NCBI GenBank assembly: GCA_021648225.1
Contig: JAKITE010000034.1
Coordinates: 1-22,510, forward strand
Source: Paracoccaceae bacterium
Lineage (GTDB): Bacteria > Pseudomonadota > Alphaproteobacteria > Rhodobacterales > Rhodobacteraceae
Direction: 5' to 3'
DNA length: 22,510 nucleotides
The position numbers and the translations under genes were made by a program. Each line of letters starts with the position of its first letter. Within the stretch, counting starts at the first letter, position 1. The notes under the pieces are model-generated. The model was not told the origin of the DNA and did not search any database. It worked only from the letters and a program-made list of their open reading frames with translations. Positions 6,244 to 14,982 of the stretch are shown piece by piece.

Positions 6244-9200
6244 TTATTTCAATCCTTTGAAAGGGGCCGTTACCAAAACTGGCAGAACCTTGCGCCACAT
6301 GAATTTCAAACGGCGCAATCGCACCATCGCTGATTTGTTGAGCATTTGAATAAGTCCAGCTCGGGGTTGAAAGTGAGGTTTCAAACAAGGTCACCCCCGA
6401 TTTCACCACCTTGATGGCATAGCTTTCCGTTTCTTGTGCCAAAGGCACCTCGACCCCCGACCAGCTATCACCATCAATCCGGGTTCTGCGTATCCAGCTA
6501 ATGCCCAAATCCGAAGCCCGGTCTGCGCGCAAATGCGCCACCGGATAGGGGCGTTCGCCAACCCCGGAAAAGGTATCGGTAAAGTGCATATAACGGTCGC
6601 TGTCATAAGGCAGCCCAGCAGGGCCAACCCGGTAATGACGCAAAACATCCCGCTGACTGCTGGGCAGGTCCAGTTGCACCGGTGCAGTATCCAGTAAAAC
6701 AAAATCACTGCCAGCGGGCCAGATATCGGGCATAATGCCATCGGTTCCCGCCTGTCCACGCAACAAACCGCTAAGCCTGTATTGGTTCTGGCCGGTCAGT
6801 TCTGCTTGTTGAAACTGCACAATTTCCCAGACACCCGCCGAACCGATCGCAACACTATTGGCTCCGTTCAAAACATCCAGCTCATTGCGCGATTGCAAAA
6901 CCCCCGCATCCAGCAAAACCGAAAAATCCTGCCAAGACCATCTGGCCGGATCGGCACGGGGCAAATCAGTGGTCAATTGTCCGGTTACCGCGCGTTTGAC
7001 CACGCCGCTAACCAAACCATATCCCGCATCATCCGAGGCAGAAAGAACCGCCATTTCCCCTGCCCAAGGCGTTGCCGTAACCGCAATATGAGGCGCATGC
7101 GGAATTTCTGATCCGCCAAGCAAAGGCAAATCCATCAGCATGGCAAAAACCGGCCCGCCAGCGACCGGATCATCAACGCTAAAGCTGCGATTTTCAATGG
7201 CAACAGGCCGGTAAACCCCTGTTTCAATACGTGTAGCACTGATCTTTCGAATGCCCATTTCCGCCACCCGATCAATCCGGTATCGCGCTTCGACCCCGTC
7301 GGTCATCAACCCAACCACATCGCCGGCAGTCAGTTTTATCTGGCTTGCCGGTAATGAAAATTCCAGCACATCCCGGGCAATACGTGCCTCTGCCAACCAG
7401 CGCGAGGCCACGTTTTGCGCCGCGCCACTTGCCATAGAAACCGGCAACGAAGCCGTGGTCACCCGAGGCTCGTTTTCATCGGGAAAAGCAGCTTCAGCGG
7501 CACCAGACTGATAATCATTAATCCCGTCAACATATTGAATTCGCACGGTAGATGCGGTTTCACTTTCGGGGTTTCGGGTCAGGCTAACTGCAGCTTCATC
7601 CGCCTCGATTGCCAGCCAATCCACTGATATATCAGCGCCTTTTTCACCATCCCGATTGCAAAAAACCATCTTGCCATCACGTTCAAAACACTCAAACCCG
7701 AACCCGAGCATCAACGGCTGCAAAGCCTGCCGCGCCGATTCATTCTGGTTCAATACAAACCCCGAAACCGCACCATAAAGCTGTGAAACATCCACATGGG
7801 TCAGGTTAGACCCCGCACATATTTCCAAAACAACACTGGCAAGCGAAACATTACCCGAACGCCCCGATATCCAGTGCCCACGCGCAAAATTGCCGCCATC
7901 AGACCAAACCGCCAGCCGCGCCGGAAAATCCGGTGAAGGCCGCGCATCCCAAGCCCAGACATGGGCGCGCGACATATCCACCATTGGCCCGCCATATTCC
8001 AGACTTTCTGGGTTGTTCTGCGGGTCATTCCAAAACCCGTAAAGCGCCTGCAAATACCGGGTCTGGATGAAATCATCCCGCCCGCCATTGGAAAAATGCG
8101 GCAAAGCGGATTCGCTTGATTTGGGGTCGAAAAACACATTCGGCTGGTTGGTGCCTTTATCAACCGCAGGGCAGCCAATTTCCGTAAACCAGAATGGTTT
8201 TGAACGCGGGATCCAATCCGTATATCCGGCTTCCTGCACTCCGCCAATGCGGTTTGCATGGCCTTTGGTCCACCAGCTCAATAAATCCTTGGGCCGGTAA
8301 ATCCAGTCCTCGCCATAGGCACCGTCGGTTATTGGCAGGCGCACCTGATAATCGCGCGCGTCCTCACTGGCATAATACCAGTCAAACCCTTCGCCGCCCA
8401 TGATATTGCTTTGCAAATATTCCAGATCATAGATCGACTTAAAACCGCTATCCAGATGGTCATCGCTATCGCGCCAATCCGACATAGGCATATAATTATC
8501 AATGCCGATGAAATCCACGTTGTCATCCGACCAGAACGGATCAAGATGAAACAAGACATCCCCTGATCCATCACCGGGCTGATACCCGAAATATTCCGAC
8601 CAATCAGCGGCATAGCTGATTTTTGTATCCGGCAAAATTGCCGAGACATCCGCCGCCAACTGCCGCAAAGCCGCCACTGCCGGAAAACTGTCAGGCCCAT
8701 CGCGAAGCGTGGTCAGGCCACGCATTTCCGACCCGACACAAAACGCCTCAACCCCGCCCGCAAGCGCGCATAGATGGGCGTAATGCAGGATAAACCGCCG
8801 GTAAGACCATTCTGCTGGCCCTGAATAGGCCACGCCATCGCTGGTTAATGTAAAATCCCCAACCATCGCTACGCCAAAAAAATCATCCACTTCTGTTAAC
8901 ATCGCAGCAGTTTTATCAGGCGTCCCCGCCTGCCCCGGCGCCAAGGATGCCGTTATGCGCCCTCGCCAGGGAAAAATGCTTTGCTCGGCCCCGCCATACG
9001 GGTCTGCCAGCCCATTGCCAGCAGCAATATCCATCAGGATAAACGGATAAAACATCACGGCTTTGCCCGAGCCTTGTATCTGCGCAATCGCCTGCAAAAC
9101 CGATTTATCACAAGGGGTCCCGCCATAAACCGGACGGTCCTCGTCATCGCGCCCAATCAATGGTGCTGCACCGCGCACCACCCCTGAAACCTCCCACGGC

Positions 9201-10105
9201 ATCGAAGTTCCGTCAATTTCTACCTGCTCCACCGCCGGATAGACCGCACATTCACCACAGCGCAGATCATCACCAAACCAGCTAACCACCAAAGAAACCG
9301 ATTCAACATTCGGCATATCCCCCGAAAGCTGTTCCAGCGATAATTCAACATCGGTCAAACCGCTCAGATTATTAACATTGGCCGAGCGGTTTTTGCCGCG
9401 CCCTTCCTCGTAATAAACCGGCTCGGTCGCCAAAGAATATTCGCCGGTTCCCGGAATAAGCGCCACCGCCTCAACCAAATCACGCGGCTGCGTATCCTCC
9501 CCCAAAGCAGGGCGAACCACCTCGAAATTAAATTGCGGCACCCGATTGCCAAATTGCCCCAGCTCCAGATCCTCAAACACAACATAGGCCGTGCCCCGAT
9601 AAGCAGGCGCATTTTCTTCAATTGCATCAATCGCCGGATCCGGCATTTGGGTGTCGCTGCCATTATGCAAACGCCAGGAAATACCCGTCATATCCAGCCG
9701 CTTGCCATCGGCCCAAACCCGGCCAATCCGTGCCACCTCGCCCTCGCAAAGCGCAATCGCCAAACTGACGGAATAGGAATATTCCTGCACTTTCGGCCCG
9801 CCAAAGCCCTTGCCGCCGCCCGATACCGTTTCCTTGAACCGGCTGGCCCAGATCACATTTCCAGAAACCCGCATTTGCCCGTAAACCCGCGCAATCGGGC
9901 CACCCTCAATGCTGCCTTGAATACGCAAAGTATCAACCTTGCCCTGCGTTACAGGGTCAGATCCGCCCAGCAATGCATTGTCAATAACATTGCCAATCGT
10001 GCCGCCAATCGCGCGGCCAATCACAGCAGAGCTGATCCCCAGAACCGCCCCGCCAAGAGATGTCCCGATCGCGCCGCCAACTGCGGATAAAAGTATGGTT
10101 GCCAT
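6236..10105 (-). CDS. GTA host-specificity / baseplate megatron protein with TIM-barrel-like domain (gp15)
   Basis: The largest GTA protein (1289 aa) forms the distal tail tip. Residues 1-48 are a Gly/Ala-rich hydrophobic segment (LLSAVGGAIGTSLGGAVLGI) that may enter membranes or the tail lumen. Residues 50-200 contain a phage-tail N-terminal domain. Residues about 400-720 match the GTA TIM-barrel-like glycoside hydrolase domain, with CVGSEMRGLT (E460) and FWFTEIGCPAVDKG (E642) in the positions of acid/base and nucleophile glutamates. Residues 750-960 resemble a phage tail_3 domain, and the C-terminus looks like FnIII-type beta sequence. The start ATG overlaps the gp14 stop by one base (TAATG). 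The likely role is local peptidoglycan or polysaccharide cleavage during DNA delivery; the catalytic activity is inferred from the retained glutamates. Confidence 0.94.
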   Translation of the reverse strand: MATILLSAVGGAIGTSLGGAVLGISSAVIGRAIGGTIGNVIDNALLGGSDPVTQGKVDTLRIQGSIEGGPIARVYGQMRVSGNVIWASRFKETVSGGGKGFGGPKVQEYSYSVSLAIALCEGEVARIGRVWADGKRLDMTGISWRLHNGSDTQMPDPAIDAIEENAPAYRGTAYVVFEDLELGQFGNRVPQFNFEVVRPALGEDTQPRDLVEAVALIPGTGEYSLATEPVYYEEGRGKNRSANVNNLSGLTDVELSLEQLSGDMPNVESVSLVVSWFGDDLRCGECAVYPAVEQVEIDGTSMPWEVSGVVRGAAPLIGRDDEDRPVYGGTPCDKSVLQAIAQIQGSGKAVMFYPFILMDIAAGNGLADPYGGAEQSIFPWRGRITASLAPGQAGTPDKTAAMLTEVDDFFGVAMVGDFTLTSDGVAYSGPAEWSYRRFILHYAHLCALAGGVEAFCVGSEMRGLTTLRDGPDSFPAVAALRQLAADVSAILPDTKISYAADWSEYFGYQPGDGSGDVLFHLDPFWSDDNVDFIGIDNYMPMSDWRDSDDHLDSGFKSIYDLEYLQSNIMGGEGFDWYYASEDARDYQVRLPITDGAYGEDWIYRPKDLLSWWTKGHANRIGGVQEAGYTDWIPRSKPFWFTEIGCPAVDKGTNQPNVFFDPKSSESALPHFSNGGRDDFIQTRYLQALYGFWNDPQNNPESLEYGGPMVDMSRAHVWAWDARPSPDFPARLAVWSDGGNFARGHWISGRSGNVSLASVVLEICAGSNLTHVDVSQLYGAVSGFVLNQNESARQALQPLMLGFGFECFERDGKMVFCNRDGEKGADISVDWLAIEADEAAVSLTRNPESETASTVRIQYVDGINDYQSGAAEAAFPDENEPRVTTASLPVSMASGAAQNVASRWLAEARIARDVLEFSLPASQIKLTAGDVVGLMTDGVEARYRIDRVAEMGIRKISATRIETGVYRPVAIENRSFSVDDPVAGGPVFAMLMDLPLLGGSEIPHAPHIAVTATPWAGEMAVLSASDDAGYGLVSGVVKRAVTGQLTTDLPRADPARWSWQDFSVLLDAGVLQSRNELDVLNGANSVAIGSAGVWEIVQFQQAELTGQNQYRLSGLLRGQAGTDGIMPDIWPAGSDFVLLDTAPVQLDLPSSQRDVLRHYRVGPAGLPYDSDRYMHFTDTFSGVGERPYPVAHLRADRASDLGISWIRRTRIDGDSWSGVEVPLAQETESYAIKVVKSGVTLFETSLSTPSWTYSNAQQISDGAIAPFEIHVAQGSASFGNGPFQRIEIND

Positions 10106-10536
10106 TAGTTTCTCCGATCAGGAAATCTATATTTTCCGGCAATTCGCCGCTGCCATGCAGGCGTAAGGGGCGATAAAACCACCCCGCGCCCTGAATAGGC
10201 ATGAATTATTTTTGGTGCTGTCACCCCCGCATCGGCAACAATCGCCAAATGTTTGGCAACCGCACCTGAACGCATTCGAAACAGCAAAACATCACCCGCA
10301 ACCGCCTGTTCAACAGGGGTTAACCATCGCGCTGCAGCGGCTTGTAAACGCTCGATTTTATCGGTTTCAGACCAATCCGGCGTATAGGCTGGAATAGGTT
10401 CCGGCTCCGCGCCAATCACCTCGCGCCACACACCGCGCAAAAGCCCGAGACAATCCGCGCCCGCGCCCTTGCAACTGGCCTGATGCTGATACGGTGTGCC
10501 AATCCAGCCCCGCGCGGCCATGACAATTTTATCCAT
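10105..10536 (-). CDS. GTA tail-tip NlpC/P60 peptidase (gp14)
   Basis: This 143-aa NlpC/P60-type cysteine peptidase probably cuts peptidoglycan stem peptides as the particle delivers DNA. The catalytic cysteine is C29 in GADCLGLL, the catalytic histidine is probably H96 in AKHLAIV, and a third polar residue could be H112 in IIHAYSGRG. The N-terminus (ARGWIGTPYQHQA) is the usual substrate-groove entry. There is no signal peptide, as expected for a tail component. The ATG overlaps the gp13 stop by 8 bases and the stop overlaps the gp15 ATG by one base, so gp13-gp14-gp15 are coupled. The length is typical of the family. Confidence 0.94.
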   Translation of the reverse strand: MDKIVMAARGWIGTPYQHQASCKGAGADCLGLLRGVWREVIGAEPEPIPAYTPDWSETDKIERLQAAAARWLTPVEQAVAGDVLLFRMRSGAVAKHLAIVADAGVTAPKIIHAYSGRGVVLSPLTPAWQRRIAGKYRFPDRRN

Positions 10537-11419
10537 TATTCAATGATCCGCCAGTATTCTGCCCGTCTTGGCGCGGAAAATCACTAACCCAGTCTTCGCC
10601 CGGAATATGTGGGAATCCGCGAAAATTCAGAAAGTTGTCAAATTTGGCAACACAGGTTTCAACGCGCTTGTCACAGCCAACAATAAGCTCGGCGCTATCC
10701 CCGATATTTACCTGCCCTCGCACCTCTTCCCAAAGCTCGATTTCACGCTGGTCCAGCCTCGCATTATCAACCTTGATCAACGAAGTCACACCAGCGTTTT
10801 CACCACTTAACCAACGCACATAACCGCTTGAAAACCAGCCACTTTCTTTGCCTGTTACCGCCGCAAAAACTATCCGTCTGGCATCATCCAGTTCAACAAC
10901 ATCAACAGCAAAAACACCATCAAGTTCAAGGTCATGTCCGCATTTGCTATCCCCTAAAATTCGGTCACAAGTCGGCACATAGCCCCGCCCCATCGGCTGG
11001 TTCAACAGCTCTGCCATCGATCTTAATTCAACCTCGAACGCCGAACTACCGCGCCGGATTTCCCCCAGAAACCCGCGAAAAAGCTGCACATGGCTGGCAG
11101 GATTACGCCAATCCACCAGCCATTGCTGCACCTCGGCGCGGTCATATTTGCCCGCCAGAATATCCGCATCGGTCAGCCCGATTGCGCTTAACGCCCCAAC
11201 CGCCTGCCCGTTATCCACCGCCAAACCTGTTGAGCTTTCCAGCGCGCTGGCATCCATGCCGCTTCCGGCCTGAAATACCTGCCCGTCAAAAGAAATATCA
11301 CGGTCATGGTCGGTAAACCCGTAGGAAACGCCATCGCGGCGTTTCAGCAGCCAACACCGGCAAACCGTAGTTGCGCCGGTGTCCAGCATCGTTTGAAAAT
11401 TTTCAGGAATATCACGCAT
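10529..11419 (-). CDS. GTA baseplate hub protein, DUF2163 / phage BR0599 family (gp13)
   Basis: The 296-aa protein has an N-terminal DUF2163 region (about 1-150, GFTDHDRDISFDGQVFQAG) and a C-terminal BR0599-type domain (about 195-275, FSSGYVRWLSGENAG and NFLNFRGFPHIPG). It should form the hub that closes the tail tube end. Four cysteines are in the conserved places: C151, C160 (CDRILGDSKC) and C249, C256 (GCDKRVETC). This is the pattern expected of an iron-sulfur cluster, as in lambda tail protein L. The ATG overlaps the gp12 stop by one base (TGATG). The hub role comes from RcGTA homology and gene order. Confidence 0.92.
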   Translation of the reverse strand: MRDIPENFQTMLDTGATTVCRCWLLKRRDGVSYGFTDHDRDISFDGQVFQAGSGMDASALESSTGLAVDNGQAVGALSAIGLTDADILAGKYDRAEVQQWLVDWRNPASHVQLFRGFLGEIRRGSSAFEVELRSMAELLNQPMGRGYVPTCDRILGDSKCGHDLELDGVFAVDVVELDDARRIVFAAVTGKESGWFSSGYVRWLSGENAGVTSLIKVDNARLDQREIELWEEVRGQVNIGDSAELIVGCDKRVETCVAKFDNFLNFRGFPHIPGEDWVSDFPRQDGQNTGGSLNNG

Positions 11420-12051
11420 CAGACCCGCACCTCGACCACTGGAACCGATGGAATTTCACCTGCGGCAAACCCGCCGGAACTGGCCTCGATCCGGTCCGCA
11501 TCAAAACGCACCGGCACATCGAATTCAAACCCGGCTGACAACGGCGCGCCCATGCCGGGCGGGTCAAAAAACGTCACCTCGCCACGCGATAGATCAAGGG
11601 AATAGTGCAAGCCTTCTTCCATCTCGTCCCCGCCCAGTGCCACGGCAACCCGCCCCTCAACCGGCTTGGAAATTTGCCGGGCATAGCTAAATGCACCGGA
11701 ACGGTAATTCTTGATCAAAGGAAACACGGTTGTAACCTCGTCCCCAACGCCAAATTCCTGATCCAGCGCATCAAAATCATTTGACGGCGCACAGGATTTG
11801 AAATCGGTCCAGTCTTTCCAGCGAAACCCGAAAAGCTGCCCGTGGCGGGCCTCGAAAAATGCCATCACATCCGCCAAATCATCCAAGGATCGCATGCCAA
11901 GCCCCGCATCATAACGTCGACGCGATTGTGCCCAAGGCGAATTTCGTTCCTCGAACCCGTTGGAAAGGCTGATAATTTCGGTGCGCCGCTCTGGCCCACC
12001 AACAGAACCAAACGACAAGGCCGTTGGAAATCTAACATCGTGAAAATTCAT
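11419..12051 (-). CDS. GTA distal tail protein, DUF2460 family (gp12)
   Basis: This 210-aa protein of the TIGR02217/DUF2460 family forms the distal tail ring between tube and hub in RcGTA-like particles. Diagnostic stretches are FHDVRFPTALSFGSVGGPER near the N-terminus, NSPWAQSRRRYDAGLGMRS (about 37-55), FFEARHGQLFGFRWKDWTDF (about 67-86) and a late ITFFDPP-like segment (VTFFDPPGMGAPLSAGFEFD). The start ATG is 9 bases after the gp11 stop, and the stop overlaps the gp13 ATG. It is typical in length, with no truncation. Confidence 0.93.
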   Translation of the reverse strand: MNFHDVRFPTALSFGSVGGPERRTEIISLSNGFEERNSPWAQSRRRYDAGLGMRSLDDLADVMAFFEARHGQLFGFRWKDWTDFKSCAPSNDFDALDQEFGVGDEVTTVFPLIKNYRSGAFSYARQISKPVEGRVAVALGGDEMEEGLHYSLDLSRGEVTFFDPPGMGAPLSAGFEFDVPVRFDADRIEASSGGFAAGEIPSVPVVEVRV

Positions 12052-12060
12052 GGCTTCCCC

Positions 12061-12720
12061 CTAAAGATTACGTCCGCCGCGCTGCAACGCACGCTGAACA
12101 CCCGCCGCAACCTGCGTGCGGGACCGCTGAAAACTTGCCGCATCCGGTGTTGAAATATTCATATTCACGGTCACCGATCCGCCGCCGCCGCGCACGCCCA
12201 GCTTGCCGTCTGCGCCCCGTGCCAAAGGCATAATCGCCTCGGGGCCAGCCTCGCCCATCAATCCCGTGCCGCCGCGCATAGGAAACGCCGTGGCGCTGTT
12301 AACAATGCCGCCGCTGGCAAATGCGGTTACCCGCCCGCCCGAAAAAGCCGCACCATTTTCAAAAGGCAAAATCCCGCGCATCAGGCCTTCCAGCCCGCCG
12401 CCCAGCATATTGCCAAATTGCGAAGCCACCGGATTAAGCACCGAATCCAGCGCCGAATTCGAAATTGACAGGCTTAAATTCCGCAGCACATCGCCCAGTT
12501 TTGCGCCATCAAAAACCAGCGCATCAAAGGCATTGCGCAGGCTGCCGCCAACACTGCGCGTAAAGGTCGTGGCCTGCTGCCCCGCTGCCGCAAGTGCCGC
12601 CTCGGTACCTTTCAGTTCAGCCTGAAAAGCAACGGTTGCGCCTTGGGTGGCGGCAATGCTGCCCTCCAGATCTCCCAGAACAATGTCAAGGTTTTCAAGG
12701 TCTTGTTCGGTATCAGCCAT
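12061..12720 (-). CDS. GTA tail tape measure protein, short form (gp11)
   Basis: The 219-aa protein should set tail length and leave the tail during DNA release. The N-terminal 20-80 region is helical and Ala/Gln-rich (coiled-coil-like). A central hydrophobic/Gly segment (FGNMLGGGLEGLMRGILPF) could be the membrane-active part, and the tail is Gly-rich with GEAGPEAIMPLARG, a motif typical of phage tape-measure C-termini. It is far shorter than tape measures of ordinary siphophages (commonly 600-1500 aa), matching the short RcGTA tail. ATG 12720 is preferred to the in-frame GTG at 12726 because AAGGAG lies 5 nt before it. It overlaps the gp10.1 stop by 8 bases. Confidence 0.88.
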   Translation of the reverse strand: MADTEQDLENLDIVLGDLEGSIAATQGATVAFQAELKGTEAALAAAGQQATTFTRSVGGSLRNAFDALVFDGAKLGDVLRNLSLSISNSALDSVLNPVASQFGNMLGGGLEGLMRGILPFENGAAFSGGRVTAFASGGIVNSATAFPMRGGTGLMGEAGPEAIMPLARGADGKLGVRGGGGSVTVNMNISTPDAASFQRSRTQVAAGVQRALQRGGRNL

Positions 12721-12916
12721 CTTCACTCCTTAGATTTTTATCAGGATATTGCACCATCAATGCATCCAGCCCGGATCGGGTCAAAACCGCTGCCGCTTTG
12801 GCATCGGCCCCGCTCATCACCACCAGTTCTGCCGGGGTTAATGCCCAGAATTGATCAGGGGATAGCTGTAAATGCAGCATCCCCAACCGCATCAATTCGA
12901 CCCACTTAAACTGCAT
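12713..12916 (-). CDS. GTA tail assembly chaperone-like small protein (gp10.1)
   Basis: This 67-aa protein (MQFKWVELMRLGMLHLQLSP, then FWALTPAELVVMSGAD) matches the small rcc01693-type tail assembly chaperone encoded between gp10 and gp11 in GTA clusters. Its ATG overlaps the gp10 stop by 11 bases and its stop overlaps the gp11 ATG by 8. This is the place where siphophages have the second (often frameshifted) tail chaperone before the tape measure gene. It probably coats the tape measure during assembly (family knowledge). Confidence 0.85.
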   Translation of the reverse strand: MQFKWVELMRLGMLHLQLSPDQFWALTPAELVVMSGADAKAAAVLTRSGLDALMVQYPDKNLRSEDG

Positions 12917-13223
12917 CAGGCAACGTAAAGGCGCGTTTCAACAACAACGCACCGGCTTGCGCCGCCGCAACCGCGCCGCCCTTTATTTCAGCTGCATTCA
13001 AGGTGGCGCGGTCAATATCCGCCCCGCCACCGCGCAAGCCCGCCAGCAGCAATGCCACCAGGTCGGATGCAGAAAAACTGCCCTGCTCAAAGCGTTCCAC
13101 CAGCGCCAGCAAAGATCCGGTTTTTAATGCGCTTTCCAGCTCTGCCAATGCGCCAAGGGTCAGGCGCATCACCTGCGCCTCACCATTCAACACCAGCATG
13201 ACCTCCCCCCGATACGGGTTCAT
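12906..13223 (-). CDS. GTA gp10 family tail assembly chaperone
   Basis: This 105-aa protein of the GTA-gp10 family (MNPYRGEVMLVLNGEAQVMR, LGALAELESALKTGSLLALV, then a helical Ala-rich C-terminus) corresponds to the phage tail assembly chaperone encoded just after the major tail protein. The ATG overlaps the gp9 stop by one base (TGATG). No slippery heptamer was seen at its 3' end, so gp10 and gp10.1 are probably separate proteins and not a G/GT frameshift pair. Confidence 0.9.
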   Translation of the reverse strand: MNPYRGEVMLVLNGEAQVMRLTLGALAELESALKTGSLLALVERFEQGSFSASDLVALLLAGLRGGGADIDRATLNAAEIKGGAVAAAQAGALLLKRAFTLPDAV

Positions 13224-13639
13224 CAGACCGCCGCCGTAAAGGTCAGCTCGCCACCCGAAGCCAGCGCGATTTCATAGGTTGCCTCGCCATCATAATTGCC
13301 CGCATATTCAAGCGAGGTAATCTGGAATGGCCCCTGCAAGGTGCCCAGTTCAGGGATAATCACCTGATATTCGGGAATGTCCGCTGCAAAGAAAATCTGC
13401 CGCGCACGTTCATCGGTATAGTCATCCAGAAACACACCGGAACCGGAAATGCTGGCAGATCGCACACCGGTGCCTGCCAGCAATTCCCGCCAGCCCCCGG
13501 CCGAAACCATATTGGTCACATCCACGGTTTCGGCGTTAAACGAAATCCGCGTGGCGCGCAGGCCGGCGAATGTCATAAACGTGCCGGAACCGGTCATATC
13601 AATTTTTATCAGAAGGTCTTTGCCTTTTTGAGCAGCCAT
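13223..13639 (-). CDS. GTA major tail tube protein, TP901-1 family (gp9)
   Basis: The 138-aa tail tube protein has the family's N-terminal pattern KGKDLLIKIDM, TFAGLRATRISFNAETVDVT, then GWRELLAGTGVRSASISGSG and the C-terminal EYAGNYDGEATYEIALASGG. It would form the hexameric rings of the tail tube. The ATG is preceded by AAGGAA. Its stop overlaps gp10 by one base, and there is a 10-base gap to gp8. Its length is normal for the family. Confidence 0.93.
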   Translation of the reverse strand: MAAQKGKDLLIKIDMTGSGTFMTFAGLRATRISFNAETVDVTNMVSAGGWRELLAGTGVRSASISGSGVFLDDYTDERARQIFFAADIPEYQVIIPELGTLQGPFQITSLEYAGNYDGEATYEIALASGGELTFTAAV

Positions 13640-13649
13640 TTTTTATTCC

Positions 13650-14063
13650 TTAATAAGAGCCATCATCGAGGATTGCGCGAAAGATCAGCGCAATCCGGCG
13701 TTGTTCAGGGGAAGCCCCGCGCCGCGCACGGGATTTCAGAAATTTCAGGTTTACAAGCGACCCGCGTGACAGCGGCAGGTCAGCATCAATCAACAGATCA
13801 CAAATCGCGGCAGCCACGGTTTTAGCCGTGGAAAATCCGGCAACATCGCTAATCACATTAATCTCGAAATCCAGCGTCGCGCCCTTATGGGTGCCACTGG
13901 ACCTGTCCTTGGCCTCATCCTCACCCAGCAAAATATAGGTAGGGTCAACCCCCACAGGCGGCGCATCATAGATCGCGGCACCAATTAATCCGGCAAGGGT
14001 AGCATCGCCGGAAAGTGCTGCAAAAACAGCCTCTTGCAGGGCTACGCTAATGGCATAACTCAT
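13650..14063 (-). CDS. GTA tail terminator, DUF3168 family (gp8)
   Basis: The 137-aa DUF3168 protein (MSYAISVALQEAVFAALSGD, GAAIYDAPPVGVDPTYILLGE, HKGATLDFEINVIS) corresponds to the tail completion/terminator that caps the tube at the connector side. The ATG overlaps the gp7 stop by 4 bases (ATGA). It lies between the closure gene and the tube gene, the usual siphophage order. Confidence 0.92.
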   Translation of the reverse strand: MSYAISVALQEAVFAALSGDATLAGLIGAAIYDAPPVGVDPTYILLGEDEAKDRSSGTHKGATLDFEINVISDVAGFSTAKTVAAAICDLLIDADLPLSRGSLVNLKFLKSRARRGASPEQRRIALIFRAILDDGSY

Positions 14064-14395
14064 GATCTACCCTCCTCTGCCCAAATCTCCAGATATTGCG
14101 CCGCACCGTCCATTTCCGCGACGGCCAGAATGTCAAACACCCGCCCGGCTTCTACAAAACGTTGCTCGGGCCGTGGCCGTGATGCCGCACCATAAGGCGC
14201 AGAACGGGTAATGATTTTAAACTTGGTAACAGGAAGCATAATTCCGCCAATCAGCCGCTCGGCCCCGCCTTGCGCGTCTATGCTGGCCCAGATATCCCCC
14301 AAGGCTGTCCATGTTTCAACAACGCCACCCATGCTGTCAGCACTGCGAACAGCCTCCTCCAGCACCAGTTTACGGTTCAGGTTCGGCACGCTCAT
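14060..14395 (-). CDS. GTA head closure protein / head-tail adaptor (gp7)
   Basis: This 111-aa protein resembles the SPP1 gp16-type head-tail joining family: LNRKLVLEEAVRSADSMGGV, TALGDIWASIDAQGGAER, ITRSAPYGAASRPRPEQRF, and the C-terminal FDILAVAEMDGAAQYLEIWA. It would form the closure ring below the adaptor. Its ATG overlaps the gp6 stop by 4 bases and its stop overlaps the gp8 start by 4. Confidence 0.91.
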   Translation of the reverse strand: MSVPNLNRKLVLEEAVRSADSMGGVVETWTALGDIWASIDAQGGAERLIGGIMLPVTKFKIITRSAPYGAASRPRPEQRFVEAGRVFDILAVAEMDGAAQYLEIWAEEGRS

Positions 14396-14982
14396 GCCAG
14401 CCCCAATCGCATATCGCGATATGGCTCCAACAACGCCAAAACCCCGAATGGCATCTGCCCGGCGGCCTTGCCCAGATCATTGCGGTTTTCATAATAATTC
14501 GCCGCCAGCAGAAATACGGCTTGGCGCAGGTCACTTGGAATATCCACCCAGATACCAAATCCGGCCTCGAAGGATACCACCGCAGAACCATTCACCGGCA
14601 CCTCTGGCAAGTTGCATTTGCTTGGCATAATTCTTGGTCGCGCTGAATCAAATTCCAGCCGGTAATCCGCGGCATCAACCGGTGTTAAAACCCCCAGATC
14701 ATCAATCATCACGATCTGGCTAATGGCATTCACCGGCGCCACCGGCAACACCTGCGCAGAACGATCCCGTCGCCAGACATAGATCTGCCAGTTAAACCCC
14801 CGCGCGATCAGAATTTTGCCGATCCGCATTTCAATCGCGCCCATGGCCGCGCGCAATACCGTTTCCAGCAGCACATCCTGCCCGCCATCATCGGTAAACC
14901 CGCTGCCGAGGCGCATAAAATCGCTAAACTCGGCTACGGGAATATCCGCGCTTAGCAAAGATGTTGTTTCAGTCAATTTCAT
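14392..14982 (-). CDS. GTA head-tail connector adaptor, phiE125 gp8-like (gp6)
   Basis: The 196-aa protein has the phiE125 gp8-type layout: LVETV-like helix LLETVLRAAMGAIEMRIGKI (about 39-58), a middle beta region with VLPVAPVNAISQIVMIDDLG, and the C-terminal helix bundle SDLRQAVFLLAANYYENRND. It would form the adaptor ring on the portal. AGGAGAG stands about 5 nt before the ATG. The start lies inside the preceding small gene (overlap 14 bases). Confidence 0.91.
   Translation of the reverse strand: MKLTETTSLLSADIPVAEFSDFMRLGSGFTDDGGQDVLLETVLRAAMGAIEMRIGKILIARGFNWQIYVWRRDRSAQVLPVAPVNAISQIVMIDDLGVLTPVDAADYRLEFDSARPRIMPSKCNLPEVPVNGSAVVSFEAGFGIWVDIPSDLRQAVFLLAANYYENRNDLGKAAGQMPFGVLALLEPYRDMRLGLA

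Noticed and set aside
12906..12916. Programmed frameshift joining gp10 and gp10.1 (lambda G/GT style)
   Set aside because: The genes overlap in the tail-chaperone position, but the frame change would be +1/-2 and no slippery heptamer is present; gp10.1 also has its own ATG.
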